Shown here in pieces: positions 22,886 through 32,610 of a stretch of DNA of 40,343 bases. The notes beneath the pieces were generated by a model. The model did not search any database. It was not told where the DNA came from and saw only the letters and a list, made by a program, of their open reading frames with translations. Origin of the DNA: an uncultured Candidatus Thioglobus sp. (GTDB lineage Bacteria; Pseudomonadota; Gammaproteobacteria; PS1; Pseudothioglobaceae); the NCBI GenBank assembly GCA_905614365.1, contig CAJQSO010000001.1, positions 1 to 40,343 of the forward strand, in the 5' to 3' direction. Made by a program: the position numbers and the translations under genes. Positions within the stretch are counted from its first letter, which is position 1; every line of letters begins with the position of its first letter.

Positions 22886-25060
22886 ATGAATTCAGTGCCA
22901 ATAGTGGACGGACTAAACGAAAAACAACAGCAATCTGTCACCCTAAGTGAAGACACAAATGCATTAATTCTTGCAGGTGCTGGAAGTGGAAAAACGCGCG
23001 TATTAACTCAAAGAATTCATTATTTAGTGACGTCAAAGAATCATCATGTTGACGACATACTTGCAGTTACTTTTACCAATAAGGCTGCTAATGAGATGAA
23101 AGAGCGTTTGAGTGAGCTTCTCAGGGGGCCGATTGGCAGGATGTGGGTTGGCACTTTCCACTCGCTTGCTCATAGGCTACTAAGGACTCATCCAGTAGAG
23201 GCGAATCTTTCGCCCACATTCCAAATTTTAGATGCACAAGATCAGTTTCGAATTGTTAAACGCTTGATGAAAGATAATGGTATTGATGAAACAAAGTTTC
23301 CCATAAAAAAGGTGCAGTGGTTTATTAATCAACAGAAAGATGAAGGCATATTGCCACATCAAATTGATGCAGGTTATAACTTTTTTGTAAAACAGAGCAC
23401 TAAAGTTTTTGATCTTTATGAGAAGCATTGTCAGGCCAATGACTTGGTTGATTTTGCAGGCTTACTCGTTAAAAGTTACGAGCTTTTAAAGAATAATCAA
23501 TCCCTTTTAGATCACTACCAAAAAAAATTTCGTCATATCTTAGTTGATGAATTTCAAGATACTAACCGAGTCCAATATCAGTTTATAAAGATACTTCATA
23601 ATCAAAGTAATCATGTTTTCTGTGTTGGGGATGATGATCAATCAATTTACGGCTGGAGGGGCGCAAGAATTGAAAATATTCAGAAAATAGAGAGTGACTT
23701 TAAACCAATTCAGGTTATCAAGCTTGAGCAAAATTATCGTTCAACAGGAAATATTCTTAGCGCATCAAACGCATTGATTGCAAATAATCAAAATCGTCTT
23801 GAAAAATCACTCTGGACGGAGTCAGGAGATGGCGATCTTGTCAATGTATTTAATGCAAGAACCGAAACAGAGGAAGCTCAATATGTAATTGGTGAAATCC
23901 AGACCCAATTTAATCAAGGTAGAAACCTAGATGAGTGCGCCATACTTTATCGATCAAACGCCCAATCTAGAGAATTTGAACAAGCGCTTAGGGGGCAAAA
24001 TCTTAACTATAAAATCTATGGAGGTTTGCCATTTTTTGTACGTGCAGAAGTAAAAGATGCAATGGGTTATGTTCGACTTATTGAAAACACTTCTGATAAT
24101 ATTGCTTTTGAGAGGATTGTGAACTTTCCAACTCGTGGGATTGGACTATCAACTATTGAAAAAATCAGATCTCACGCTATTGAAAACCATACTGATCTTT
24201 TTCAGTCATCTATTGCTATTATTAATAGCCTCCCAGCAAGGGCAGCAAATGCTATGCAATCGTTTATCCATTTAATTGAAGAAATTAGTGATAGCACTAA
24301 AAATCTAATGCTTAGTGAAAAAGTCGACTCTATTCTACTTCAATCTGGATTAATGGCACACTATGTTAATGATAAGACTGATAAGGCTGGCACTAAAAAA
24401 GCAAACCTAGGTGAACTAGTTACAGCAGCAACTAAATATACCCATGAAGAAGATAATGAACTAAATGAAACTCAGGGCTTTATTGCTCTTGCAACTCTTG
24501 ACTCAAGTGGTGAGTCTAATAAAAGTAATCAAGGATCTGTTCAACTTATGACTGTTCATTCTGCAAAGGGATTAGAGTTTCCTGTAGTCTTTTTGGTAGG
24601 GCTGGAAGAGGATTTATTTCCCTCAAGACAACGAGAGGGAGAGGCCCCTAATACTGATGAAGAAAGGCGTCTTTGTTATGTGGGTATGACTAGAGCAATG
24701 AAGTCTCTTACCCTCTCCTATGCAAGTAGACGTTTTATTAATGGGCAATCCTTTTATTCAATGCAATCAAGGTTCCTTGATGAAATTCCAAAAAATTTTT
24801 TAAACTATATTAAAAACCCTAATAGTGAAAACACTCATCAAGGATATGAAAAAAATACCAGCGTTAGTAGGAAGATGGTTGCAACTTCAGATTCAATTTA
24901 CTCAATAGGTCAAGTTGTTAAGCATGCAAAATTTGGACTTGGCACTATTTTAAATTATGAGGGAAGTGGTGACTCAATGCGACTGCAAATTAATTTTCAA
25001 AAAGCTGGTACGAAATGGTTGATTAGCTCTTACGCTAACCTAGAGATAGTTCAGCCTTGA
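22886..25060 (+). CDS. uvrD: DNA helicase II UvrD
   Basis: A 724-residue superfamily 1A 3'-5' helicase for nucleotide-excision and mismatch repair. Motifs in order: Q motif GLNEKQQQSV, Walker A AGAGSGKT (about 31-38), TFTNKAANEMKER, Walker B VDEFQDTN, GDDDQSIYGWRGA, QNYRS, VQLMTVHSAKGLEF and VGMTRA. The C-terminal end (VKHAKFGLGTILNYEG...) is the Tudor-like domain typical of UvrD/PcrA rather than Rep. Two short dyads lie in the gap to divergent epmB (22771-22828). Its 3' end overlaps the rhodanese gene by 10 bases, tail to tail. Confidence 0.96.
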   Translation: MNSVPIVDGLNEKQQQSVTLSEDTNALILAGAGSGKTRVLTQRIHYLVTSKNHHVDDILAVTFTNKAANEMKERLSELLRGPIGRMWVGTFHSLAHRLLRTHPVEANLSPTFQILDAQDQFRIVKRLMKDNGIDETKFPIKKVQWFINQQKDEGILPHQIDAGYNFFVKQSTKVFDLYEKHCQANDLVDFAGLLVKSYELLKNNQSLLDHYQKKFRHILVDEFQDTNRVQYQFIKILHNQSNHVFCVGDDDQSIYGWRGARIENIQKIESDFKPIQVIKLEQNYRSTGNILSASNALIANNQNRLEKSLWTESGDGDLVNVFNARTETEEAQYVIGEIQTQFNQGRNLDECAILYRSNAQSREFEQALRGQNLNYKIYGGLPFFVRAEVKDAMGYVRLIENTSDNIAFERIVNFPTRGIGLSTIEKIRSHAIENHTDLFQSSIAIINSLPARAANAMQSFIHLIEEISDSTKNLMLSEKVDSILLQSGLMAHYVNDKTDKAGTKKANLGELVTAATKYTHEEDNELNETQGFIALATLDSSGESNKSNQGSVQLMTVHSAKGLEFPVVFLVGLEEDLFPSRQREGEAPNTDEERRLCYVGMTRAMKSLTLSYASRRFINGQSFYSMQSRFLDEIPKNFLNYIKNPNSENTHQGYEKNTSVSRKMVATSDSIYSIGQVVKHAKFGLGTILNYEGSGDSMRLQINFQKAGTKWLISSYANLEIVQP

Positions 25061-25464
25061 GACCAAGGCATGCCATCATGCCTCCAACCATTAAGGTTAC
25101 CGCGATGATCGTTTTCATCAAGGTCTCCTTCAAAACCACTGGCTACGTGTGAAACTGTGTTAAATCCATTACTTTGAAGGCATTTTAAAGCTTCATTTGA
25201 TCTAAATCCACTTCTGCATATAAAAATCAGTTCAGTATTCAGTACTTCACTTTGGTCTCCAAGTTCATTCAGAACTGATTCGTAAAAAGCCACTGGATCA
25301 GATTTTAAATCCGGCTCATCAAACCAAGGAATAAGAATTGAATTTTCTGGATAGCCTACATACTTATGTTCAGCACGTGTTCTAACATCAATCAATACAG
25401 CCTCTGGATTTGCCTTAAGTCTTTCCATAGCCATATTTGGCAACAAATTTCGCTTATAGGTCAT
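25051..25464 (-). CDS. Rhodanese-domain sulfurtransferase
   Basis: A 137-residue single-domain rhodanese. The N-terminal block EAVLIDVRTRAEHKYVGYPENS and the active-site loop FICRSGFRSNEA with Cys83 are clear, followed by VSHVASGFEGDLDENDHRG. It would carry a persulfide on Cys83, transferring sulfane sulfur to acceptors such as thiols or cyanide. No signal peptide, so cytoplasmic. Substrate unknown. Confidence 0.9.
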   Translation of the reverse strand: MTYKRNLLPNMAMERLKANPEAVLIDVRTRAEHKYVGYPENSILIPWFDEPDLKSDPVAFYESVLNELGDQSEVLNTELIFICRSGFRSNEALKCLQSNGFNTVSHVASGFEGDLDENDHRGNLNGWRHDGMPWSQG

Positions 25465-25517
25465 TTATCTTTCCTATAGAAATTAAAATTTTATCTAATA
25501 TTATCATACGTTAATAC

Positions 25518-26840
25518 TCATTTTTTACGAGTAAAAAGTGCAATTGACTCTACATGTGCTGTTTGTGGAAACATATCCATCACGCCCGCACTCATTAAAG
25601 TAAACCCTAATTCAATTAAACGAGCAGTGTCTCTCGCTAGGGTTGATGGATTACAAGAAACATAAACTAATCGCTCAATATTTAATTTTGGGAGAAGTTC
25701 AACGATTTCAATTGCCCCAGTTCTAGCTGGATCAATTAAAGCTTTATTATATTTTTGACCTCTAAACCATTCAGAGCCTGAAACATCTTCAGATAGATCC
25801 GCTTTATAAAATGAGGCGTTAGTAATTCCATTAGCATCAGCATTGGCTTTAGCTCTTTCTACCAAGCCTTTATCACCCTCTATTCCAACAATTTTTTCCA
25901 CATATTTTGAAATAGGAAGCGTAAAGTTACCAAGCCCACAAAAAAGATCAATCACACTATCTTTATCATTCAATTCCAGTAATTTAATTGCAAGGTTAAT
26001 CATTTTTTGATTAAGTGCAAAGTTAACTTGAGTAAAGTCATTTGGTAAAAACGACATTTCAATCTTATGATCTGGAATAGAGTAAGATAAAGTTACAGCC
26101 TCAATTAAAGGTTTGATGGTATCTAAACCTCCGCTCTGCGTATACCAAGTTATTGATAATGTTTCACCACACTCTTTAAGTATAGATTCATCAGTCTCAG
26201 TTAAAGGTTGGAGATGCCTTAAAATTAATATTGTATGTGACTCCGAAATTGCAGCTTCAATCTGAGGAATATGCTCCCTAATACTGAGCTTACCAATACA
26301 GTTTGCAATTATTTCTAGATTGTCACCAAGCGATGGATGTAAAACCTCACAGCGGCTCATCACAGTTATAAATGAAGACTTTCTTTCTCTAAAACCTACA
26401 AGAACTTTTTCTTTTTTGGCAACATAGCGAACACCCAATCGGGCTTTGCGGCGATATCCCCAGCTTTGAATTTGCATTGGTTCTAGCCAGTTTTTAGGTT
26501 CTGTCTTAGCTTGGCCAATAAATGCACTTTGAAGCCAACTCTGCTTTGCAATAATTTGATTTTCAGATGAAAGATGTTGAAATGAACAGCCACCACATAC
26601 TCCATATACAGCGCACTTTGCCTCAATTCTATCTGGAGATGATTTAATTATTTCGATAACATCAGCCTCTTCAAACTTTGCTCTAGAGAGTGTGCGAGAT
26701 GCAATAACTTTTTCTCCAGGCAGCGCCCCTCTAGTAAAAATAACCTTGTTATCACTATGAGAAATACCCCTTCCTTCATGTGATAAAGACTCAATTTCTA
26801 TTTCATAAATCTTACTCTTTAGCTTTCTACCTCTAGACAT
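25518..26840 (-). CDS. rlmD: 23S rRNA (uracil(1939)-C5)-methyltransferase RlmD
   Basis: A 440-residue RumA-type methyltransferase. An N-terminal TRAM domain (residues about 10-65), [4Fe-4S] cysteines Cys76, Cys82 and Cys85 in KCAVYGVCGGCSF with a fourth near MSRCEVLHP, the SAM site DLFCGLGNFTLPI and the catalytic cysteine in VYVSCNPSTLARD are all present. Length matches E. coli RlmD. The start overlaps the glcF stop by 8 bases, so it is the last gene of the glcDEF transcript even though its function is unrelated. Confidence 0.95.
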   Translation of the reverse strand: MSRGRKLKSKIYEIEIESLSHEGRGISHSDNKVIFTRGALPGEKVIASRTLSRAKFEEADVIEIIKSSPDRIEAKCAVYGVCGGCSFQHLSSENQIIAKQSWLQSAFIGQAKTEPKNWLEPMQIQSWGYRRKARLGVRYVAKKEKVLVGFRERKSSFITVMSRCEVLHPSLGDNLEIIANCIGKLSIREHIPQIEAAISESHTILILRHLQPLTETDESILKECGETLSITWYTQSGGLDTIKPLIEAVTLSYSIPDHKIEMSFLPNDFTQVNFALNQKMINLAIKLLELNDKDSVIDLFCGLGNFTLPISKYVEKIVGIEGDKGLVERAKANADANGITNASFYKADLSEDVSGSEWFRGQKYNKALIDPARTGAIEIVELLPKLNIERLVYVSCNPSTLARDTARLIELGFTLMSAGVMDMFPQTAHVESIALFTRKK

Positions 26841-27987
26841 CTAGCAACTCCACCCAATGCTTCACAGGGATTGAGCTTCCCTTTTGAAGATGTAATAAAC
26901 AACCAATATTAGAAGTAATAATCATTTTTGGATTTGAAGCATTCAAATTTTCAAGCTTGTTTACCATTAATTGGTTTGATATTTCAGATTCAAAAATTGA
27001 ATAAGCCCCTGCAGAGCCACAACAAATATGAGAATCTTTGATTGAATTTTTAATGTAGCCAAACTGCGTAAGAATAGATTCAACAAGTCCACTTAACTTT
27101 TGTCCATGCTGCAAAGTACATGGTTCATGATAGGAAACATTCAATTCTGATAATTGCAGTTTACTCAAGTCTTTACTAGAGAGAAACTCAGCAATATCTT
27201 GAGTTTTTAAAGATATACCTTTAGCCTTTTCAAAATATGGGTCTGACTCTTCAAATAATTTTGGGTAGTCTTTTATCATTACCCCACATCCACTTGCACT
27301 TGATAATATGACCTCAGCTCCATCATTAAGCTGTGATGACCACTTATCAATATTACGCTTAACTTTTTTTATTGCATCGCCAGATACGCCCATGTGCTGA
27401 TCAAGAGCTCCGCAACATTCACTTTGTGAAGCCTCTAAAACTTCAATATCTAATTTAGCTAAAATATTTTTGATGCTGTGATTAATATTTGGAGCTAAAG
27501 TTGGCTGAACACAACCGCCCATAAGAAGGACAGTTGACTTTACACTTTTAAGTTTAATTGACTTTGAAACAACTTTTGAGTGACGGAAAAAATATCCAAC
27601 TGGTTTAAATAGTAATGGCGTTGATAATGTCTTGCGCACCGTGTACCGATAAAGAGTTTGAAGTTTTGATCTCTTTGACTCCATAATTTCTCTTCCAATC
27701 TCAAGCAACTGGCCATACTCAACGCCAGATGGACAAGTTGTTTCACATGATCGACATGTAAGGCATTGGTCGATGTGCTTTAGAGATTTAGAACTATGGT
27801 AATTATTTTCCAATGCTGACTTTATTAAATAAATTCGCCCTCTTGGAGAATCAAGCTCATCTCCTGAGAGTTGATAGGTTGGACAAGTTGGCAAGCAGAA
27901 ACCACAGTGAACACAAGATGCAATTATTTGGCCAGCCTTCTTATTATTATGCTCTGAAATTGAATGATGATTTAACTCTGCATGCAT
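26833..27987 (-). CDS. glcF: Glycolate oxidase iron-sulfur subunit GlcF
   Basis: A 384-residue membrane-associated Fe-S subunit passing electrons from GlcD/GlcE to the respiratory chain. Two ferredoxin-type clusters at the N-terminus (SCVHCGFCLPTCPTY and QCLTCRSCETTCPSG), then two CCG domains with SECCGALDQH and HICCGSAGAY. It is directly coupled to glcE (one-base overlap) and to rlmD downstream. The same architecture occurs in other FAD/Fe-S 2-hydroxyacid oxidases, but the GlcD-E-F order fixes the assignment. Confidence 0.93.
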   Translation of the reverse strand: MHAELNHHSISEHNNKKAGQIIASCVHCGFCLPTCPTYQLSGDELDSPRGRIYLIKSALENNYHSSKSLKHIDQCLTCRSCETTCPSGVEYGQLLEIGREIMESKRSKLQTLYRYTVRKTLSTPLLFKPVGYFFRHSKVVSKSIKLKSVKSTVLLMGGCVQPTLAPNINHSIKNILAKLDIEVLEASQSECCGALDQHMGVSGDAIKKVKRNIDKWSSQLNDGAEVILSSASGCGVMIKDYPKLFEESDPYFEKAKGISLKTQDIAEFLSSKDLSKLQLSELNVSYHEPCTLQHGQKLSGLVESILTQFGYIKNSIKDSHICCGSAGAYSIFESEISNQLMVNKLENLNASNPKMIITSNIGCLLHLQKGSSIPVKHWVELLDV

Positions 27988-28550
27988 CAGATAAATACAC
28001 CATAAGGATCAAATACTTTTTTTAACTTAGCTTCAATTTCTAATCTTAATGAAGACTCTTTATTTTTTATTGATGGCCTTTGTTGGAACTGCATTGCAAC
28101 CTTAGTAGGTAAGATTTTCAAACTAATTTGAGTTATTATTGCCAAGCGGCCCATTGATCCAACTAAAAGTCGAGACACATCATATCCAGCTACATTTTTC
28201 ATAACCTGGCCACCAAAATTAAGCAATTCACCTTTTCCATTAATTATTTGAACACCAAGAACGCTATCTGAAAACTCTGCTCCAGATGTTGCAAATAGAG
28301 AGCCAATAGTTTTTTCTGAGTTTACTGAAAAGAATGCTAGGGCTTGATTATTTTTTGATAGAACCTTATTCACTTCATCAATAGTTGTCCCAGCCTTAAG
28401 TGTTATAACTAATTCTTCAGGAAAATACTCAACAACTCCAGAATATGAAGACATATTCAACAACTCATCTTCACAATCCTTCTCATAATTAGTAATTCTT
28501 AGTTGATTAGTATTCCTAACTTTTTGCTGGATTTCTGCGATTGAATTCAT
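27987..28550 (-). CDS. glcE: Glycolate oxidase FAD-binding subunit GlcE, shortened
   Basis: A 187-residue protein against about 350 for E. coli GlcE. Residues 1-150 match the FAD_binding_4 (PCMH-type) domain: VITLKAGTTIDEVNKVL, TIGSLFATSGAEF, GGQVMKNVAGYDVSRLLVGSMG. The last block, LRLEIEAKLKKVFDPYGVFI, corresponds to the C-terminal end of the family (KAAFDP-GIFNPG). The middle substrate-cap region of about 150 residues is missing, with no frameshift or stop and with good coupling on both sides, so this appears to be a genuine compact form rather than a broken gene. It starts 3 bases after the glcD stop. Confidence 0.85.
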   Translation of the reverse strand: MNSIAEIQQKVRNTNQLRITNYEKDCEDELLNMSSYSGVVEYFPEELVITLKAGTTIDEVNKVLSKNNQALAFFSVNSEKTIGSLFATSGAEFSDSVLGVQIINGKGELLNFGGQVMKNVAGYDVSRLLVGSMGRLAIITQISLKILPTKVAMQFQQRPSIKNKESSLRLEIEAKLKKVFDPYGVFI

Positions 28551-28552
28551 AG

Positions 28553-29989
28553 TCAGAAGCGCTCTAACTCCGGGTGTGGTAAGTTACCATGATGAACATG
28601 CATATTACCTAATTCAGCGCATCTATGAAGAGTAGGAACAGCTTTTCCAGGATTAAGCAAAGAAAAGGGATCAAAGGCTGCCTTGATTTGATGAAATACA
28701 TTCAACTCTGCAGTGTTGTATTGATGACACATGGCATCTAATTTTTCAATCCCCACGCCGTGCTCACCAGTTATTGATCCGCCCATATCAACGCATATTT
28801 TTAGAATATCGTTGCCAAAGTCTTCTGCTTTCTCAAGCTCTCCTAGCTGACCAGCATCATAAAGAATCAAAGGATGTAAATTACCATCGCCTGCATGAAA
28901 AACATTTGCAACCCGCAAATTATATTTCTTTGAAAGGTTGCTGATTTTTTCAAGAACCTCAGCTAAATATCGTTTTGGTATAGTTCCGTCCATACAGTAA
29001 TAATCAGGTGACAATCTTCCTACTGCTGGAAATGCAGACTTCCTGCCTTTCCAAAAAAGTAAACGCTCATCTTCATTTTTTGAAACCCTTACTGATGTTG
29101 CCTCAGAAAATACTTCTAAAACTTTAATCAAATCTTCGCTTACTTGATCATCAGAGCCATCTAATTCACAAAGCAATAGTGCTTCAGCATCTAAAGGATA
29201 TCCTGGTTTAGCAAAAGCCTCAGACGCCTCTATGGCAAATTTATCCATCATCTCAAGCCCTGCAGGAATAACGCCCATCTTTATAATATTTGAAACTGTA
29301 TTTGCGCACTCCCTTACACTTGGGAAGCCAGCCATAATCACTTTAGCAAGTTGTGGTTTTTTAGTTAACTTAACAGTAACCTCAGAAATAACTCCCAAAA
29401 GACCCTCTGAACCAGTCATTAATGCAAGCAATCCTAATCCCTCATCTTGTCTAGAGAAAAGCAACTCTTTGCCATCAATGGTCAATATTTTTACTGCTTC
29501 TATGTTTTGAACTGTAAGTCCATACTTAAGGCAATGAACTCCGCCTGAATTCTCTGCAACATTACCGCCAATAGTACACGCTATTTGAGAAGAAGGATCT
29601 GGCGCATAATAAAGACCGTACTCTTCCACTGCTTCACTAATAGCAATATTGCGAACTCCTGGTTCAACTATTGCTGTTTGACCTTCTGGGTCAATAGACA
29701 AAATACGGGTTAGCTTTGAAAGCCCAAGAACGATACTATCTTTAAGTGGTAAAGCGCCTCCAGATAATCCTGTCCCAGCTCCTCTTGTAACAACAGGAGT
29801 ATTATTTTTCTTACAAATTTTTAAAACTTTTTTTATTTGGTCAATATTAGTCGGCAGAACAACAGCTAAGGGGTTTTGTTTATAAACACTAAGACCATCA
29901 CACTCAAAAGGACGAGTATTCTCCTCCCCAGATATAACTGAATTTTTTGGTAAAGCCTTGGTTAATTCCGAAATAATAGACATATACAT
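28553..29989 (-). CDS. glcD: Glycolate oxidase catalytic FAD subunit GlcD
   Basis: A 478-residue FAD-linked oxidase turning glycolate (and possibly D-lactate) into glyoxylate. The N-terminal FAD_binding_4 domain shows VTRGAGTGLSGGALP, GGNVAENSGGVHCLKYG and TGSEGLLG; the C-terminal FAD-oxidase domain shows NVFHAGDGNLHP and SITGEHGVGIEKL, ending in ALNPGKA-type FSLLNPGKAVP. Length is that of E. coli GlcD (499). The start may be the ATG at 29989 or the in-frame ATG two codons later; neither has a clear ribosome site. First gene of glcDEF-rlmD, divergent from the aminotransferase. Confidence 0.94.
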   Translation of the reverse strand: MYMSIISELTKALPKNSVISGEENTRPFECDGLSVYKQNPLAVVLPTNIDQIKKVLKICKKNNTPVVTRGAGTGLSGGALPLKDSIVLGLSKLTRILSIDPEGQTAIVEPGVRNIAISEAVEEYGLYYAPDPSSQIACTIGGNVAENSGGVHCLKYGLTVQNIEAVKILTIDGKELLFSRQDEGLGLLALMTGSEGLLGVISEVTVKLTKKPQLAKVIMAGFPSVRECANTVSNIIKMGVIPAGLEMMDKFAIEASEAFAKPGYPLDAEALLLCELDGSDDQVSEDLIKVLEVFSEATSVRVSKNEDERLLFWKGRKSAFPAVGRLSPDYYCMDGTIPKRYLAEVLEKISNLSKKYNLRVANVFHAGDGNLHPLILYDAGQLGELEKAEDFGNDILKICVDMGGSITGEHGVGIEKLDAMCHQYNTAELNVFHQIKAAFDPFSLLNPGKAVPTLHRCAELGNMHVHHGNLPHPELERF

Positions 29990-30115
29990 TTGCTCAATTA
30001 ATATAGTTCAAGTTGTTGTGAAAATTTTTAAAAACTATTTACACTGCATCTATGATAATGCTTAAGACTGAAAACATTATAAAGAGTTATTTATTATATT
30101 TCTTAAATAAAACTT

Positions 30116-31225
30116 ATGAAATCATTTAACCCTCCTTCAAGAATTCTTATGGGACCTGGTCCTTCAGATGTGCACCCAAGAATCCTTAACGCAATGGCAA
30201 AAACAACTATTGGCCATCTAGATCCCTCTTTTATAGATATGATGGACGAAATTAAAAAAATGCTTCAGTATGCCTTCATGACTGAAAATGCATTAACAAT
30301 GCCAATATCTGCGCCTGGTTCAGCTGGAATGGAAGCCTGCTTTGTAAATCTTGTAGAACCTGGAGATAAGGTTATCGTTTGCATAAATGGTGTCTTTGGA
30401 TCAAGGATGAAAGAGAATGTAACTCGAATTGGTGGTCAAGTAATAATCATTGAGGATGACTGGGGAATGCCTGTTAGTCCTCAAAAACTTGAGCAGTGCT
30501 TACATGAAAATCCTGATACTAAAATTGTTGCATTTGTTCATGCAGAAACTTCAACAGGCGCTTTGTCTGATGCAAAATTACTTTGTGAAATTGCTAAAAA
30601 GTATAACTGCTTAACTATTGTTGATGCAGTAACCTCTTTAGTAGGCTCAGAACTTAGAGTTGACGACTGGGGTATTGATGCAATCTACTCTGGATCTCAA
30701 AAATGTCTTTCTGCAATGCCAGGCTTGTCACCTGTTAGCTTTAGTGAAAAAGCAGTTCATAAAATAAGTAATCGAAAAACACCAGTAACAAGCTGGTTTT
30801 TAGATCTTAATTTAGTGATGGGTTATTGGGGTAAAGGTGCGAAGCGTGCATACCATCATACAGCTCCAGTCAATACTCTATATGGCCTTCATGAATCTTT
30901 AGTCATGCTTTATGAAGAAGGGCTTGAAAACTCATGGAATCGACACCAACAAAACCACCAATTACTTAGAGATGGCTTAATTGAACTTGGAATTAGTTAC
31001 TTGGTTGAAAAGTCTAGCAGACTTCCTCAGCTAAATAGTGTGTTCATTCCTGAAGGTGTAAATGACGCTGAAGTTCGCACCACTTTATTGAATGATTACA
31101 ATATGGAAATTGGCGCTGGCCTTGGTAACTTGGCAGGAAAGATATGGAGAATAGGACTAATGGGCTATACTTCAAGAAAAGAGAATATAGAGCTTTGTTT
31201 ATCTGCGCTAAAAAAGACGATATAA
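30116..31225 (+). CDS. Alanine/serine-glyoxylate aminotransferase
   Basis: A 369-residue class V, PLP-dependent aminotransferase of the AGT/SGAT family. The N-terminal LMGPGPSDVHPRILNAM, cofactor-phosphate and aspartate region TIVDAVTSLVGSEL, and PLP lysine Lys196 in YSGSQKCLSAMPGLSP are diagnostic. It converts glyoxylate to glycine with alanine or serine as donor. It is divergent from glcDEF across 126 bases, so the two transcripts together make a glycolate to glycine route. Which amino donor is preferred, and thus the name pucG/agxt/sgaA, cannot be decided. Confidence 0.9.
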   Translation: MKSFNPPSRILMGPGPSDVHPRILNAMAKTTIGHLDPSFIDMMDEIKKMLQYAFMTENALTMPISAPGSAGMEACFVNLVEPGDKVIVCINGVFGSRMKENVTRIGGQVIIIEDDWGMPVSPQKLEQCLHENPDTKIVAFVHAETSTGALSDAKLLCEIAKKYNCLTIVDAVTSLVGSELRVDDWGIDAIYSGSQKCLSAMPGLSPVSFSEKAVHKISNRKTPVTSWFLDLNLVMGYWGKGAKRAYHHTAPVNTLYGLHESLVMLYEEGLENSWNRHQQNHQLLRDGLIELGISYLVEKSSRLPQLNSVFIPEGVNDAEVRTTLLNDYNMEIGAGLGNLAGKIWRIGLMGYTSRKENIELCLSALKKTI

Positions 31226-31228
31226 ACT

Positions 31229-31477
<249 letters not shown>

Positions 31478-31613
31478 CTACCCTCAAGTTAAATATTAAT
31501 TAAATACAACCACTGGTTGCATTTTTTAATTTAAATCATGCATATTTTAACGTATCAGAGTAAAAATAAAGATGATTTTGGGTATCATTAATCATTTTAA
31601 TTCTAGGGTTATT

Positions 31614-32606
31614 ATGAGAGTACTTTTAGTTGTTTTTTCATTATTATTATCTTCTATTTCATTTGCTGCAACTAATGATGGAATCTATGCTCATTTGCAA
31701 ACCAATAAGGGAGAAATAGTTGTTGAGCTTGCATATAAAAAAGCACCACTCACTGTAATCAACTTTATTTCATTAGCAGAAGGCACTAAAAAAAGTAACA
31801 AAGATATTGGCGTTCCTTTTTATGATGGCATATCTTTTCATAGAGTAATAGATGACTTTATGATTCAAGGTGGGGACCCTAAAGGAGATGGTACTGGTGG
31901 ACCTGGGTATCGATTTGCAGATGAATTTACTGACTTAATGCATGACAAACCTGGAGTCCTATCAATGGCTAACTCAGGACCGGCAACGAATGGATCACAA
32001 TTTTTTATTACTCATGTACCAACTCCATGGCTAGATGGAAAGCATACTGTTTTTGGTCATGTCGTCGAGGGGATGGATGTTGTAAATTCCATTCAAAAAG
32101 ATGACACTTTAGAGACTGTAAAAATTGAGCGAATTGGTGATGATGCAAATAATTTTATTGCTAATGAGGGCTCATTTAATGATCTATTAGCAAAAGCAAA
32201 TGAAGGAATTATTGCTCAACAAGCCTTGCGTCAAATTGATTTTGAAGACTTTGCTTCCTCAACTTATCCTGATGCTACAAAAAATGCTTTAGGTTACTTC
32301 ACAAGAATTAATAAAAAAGGTGATGGCAATCTTGTAACTAATGGTCAGGTTGTTTTAGTAGATATAGCACTCAAAGCTAATAGCGGACAAGTAATGCGCG
32401 CGCCAGGAAGTCCAATTGAACTCACACTTGGAAGTGGAGAGATAATTAGGATTATTGAGGAAACCACTCAAGTAATGTCAATTGGCGAAGAACGTACTAT
32501 TATTGCAACATATGAATATGTATTTGGTGACGCTCCAAGTGGTAACATTCCTCAAGATTCATTCATAATATTTGAGCTAATTCTAATTTCTGCAAAGGAT
32601 AAATAA
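31614..32606 (+). CDS. Periplasmic cyclophilin-FKBP fusion peptidyl-prolyl isomerase
   Basis: The start is set at 31614 (330 residues), where a signal peptide [18 protein letters not shown] begins after a TAGGG ribosome-site-like sequence; an upstream in-frame ATG at 31572 would put 14 extra residues before it. Residues 22-175 are a complete cyclophilin domain ([42 protein letters not shown]). Residues about 220-328 look like an FKBP domain ([12 protein letters not shown]...[10 protein letters not shown]...[19 protein letters not shown]). The FKBP active-site tryptophan position is not conserved, so this half may be a chaperone-like module. Both folding families in one chain is uncommon. It is followed 4 bases later by mraY. 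Confidence 0.85.
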   Translation: MRVLLVVFSLLLSSISFAATNDGIYAHLQTNKGEIVVELAYKKAPLTVINFISLAEGTKKSNKDIGVPFYDGISFHRVIDDFMIQGGDPKGDGTGGPGYRFADEFTDLMHDKPGVLSMANSGPATNGSQFFITHVPTPWLDGKHTVFGHVVEGMDVVNSIQKDDTLETVKIERIGDDANNFIANEGSFNDLLAKANEGIIAQQALRQIDFEDFASSTYPDATKNALGYFTRINKKGDGNLVTNGQVVLVDIALKANSGQVMRAPGSPIELTLGSGEIIRIIEETTQVMSIGEERTIIATYEYVFGDAPSGNIPQDSFIIFELILISAKDK

Positions 32607-32610
32607 AAAA

